Shown here one piece after another: positions 63,969 to 64,000 of a DNA stretch of 64,000 nt. The notes under the pieces were generated by a model, which saw nothing but the letters and a program-made list of their open reading frames with translations, made no database searches and had not been told where the DNA came from. Each line of letters opens with the position of its first letter. The first letter of the stretch is position 1. The position numbers and the translations under genes were made by a program. This stretch comes from Acidobacteriota bacterium (GTDB lineage: Bacteria > Acidobacteriota > Terriglobia > Acidiferrales > UBA7541), in assembly GCA_003224085.1 (NCBI GenBank), contig QHYK01000085.1:1-64000 (forward strand). Direction: 5' to 3'.

Positions 63969-64000
63969 CGCGCCTTGCCAACCCGGGCCGTGAGTTCCCT

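Noticed and set aside
1-64000. tRNA, rRNA, CRISPR array, prophage or transposase genes
   Set aside because: I looked for T-loop patterns, regularly spaced repeats and integrase or transposase motifs and saw none.

Overview
The window looks like a chromosomal segment of a soil- or peat-type Acidobacteriota. GC content is high (estimated by eye, high fifties percent). Supporting signs are an 821-residue MacB/FtsX-type duplicated orphan permease of the kind expanded in that phylum, many small secreted TPR or carboxypeptidase-regulatory proteins, an F420-biosynthesis operon, and dispersed short repeats of the types GTCATCCTGAGCG...GGGATC and CTCTGTG. The phylum call is inference from gene content. 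No rRNA, tRNA, CRISPR array, integrase or transposase was seen.

Layout. 0.4-10.5 kb: a membrane protein, a secreted MetX-type alpha/beta hydrolase, and two TPR proteins interleaved with two paralogous secreted cupredoxin-like proteins. 10.5-14.2 kb: APC permease, site-2-type protease, HU-family protein, dCTP deaminase. 14.3-17.2 kb: a minus-strand redox operon (MarR regulator with a perfect palindromic operator, YceI, nitroreductase, DedA). The DedA gene has an in-frame TGA followed by the rest of a rhodanese domain and a SECIS-like hairpin, so it is probably a selenoprotein. 17.2-25 kb: SDR, secreted TPR-like protein, Fis-type protein, purC, smc. 25.5-38 kb: ADOP permease, class V aminotransferase, a low-GC frameshifted gene between inverted repeats, MFS and AI-2E transporters, a Lon-related protease, a coiled-coil protein, queF. 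38.2-47.3 kb: fumC, a candidate structured leader RNA, a SIS/ROK/acetamidase gene run ending in a broken cytochrome/PQQ-propeller gene, an MBL hydrolase, and a TonB remnant.

47.4-51.1 kb: a tight five-gene operon cofH-cofC-scoA-scoB-PPOX couples F420 synthesis with a CoA transferase and a probable F420-dependent flavin enzyme. 51.4-64 kb: cytochrome c, a DUF5666-like protein, a mop-domain regulator with modABC, a FadN-type fused beta-oxidation enzyme, patatin, a frameshifted coiled-coil gene, acyl-CoA desaturase, lipoprotein hydrolase and a TrmJ-type methyltransferase.

The most notable observations are the candidate selenocysteine DedA-rhodanese protein, the use of dispersed-repeat DNA as coding sequence (a signal peptide, an SMC insertion, a SIS-protein tail), and the F420/CoA-transferase operon. 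Several genes are disrupted by single-base shifts or deletions (30.3, 43.6, 47.1 and 59.4 kb). Sequencing or assembly error cannot be excluded for these from one window.
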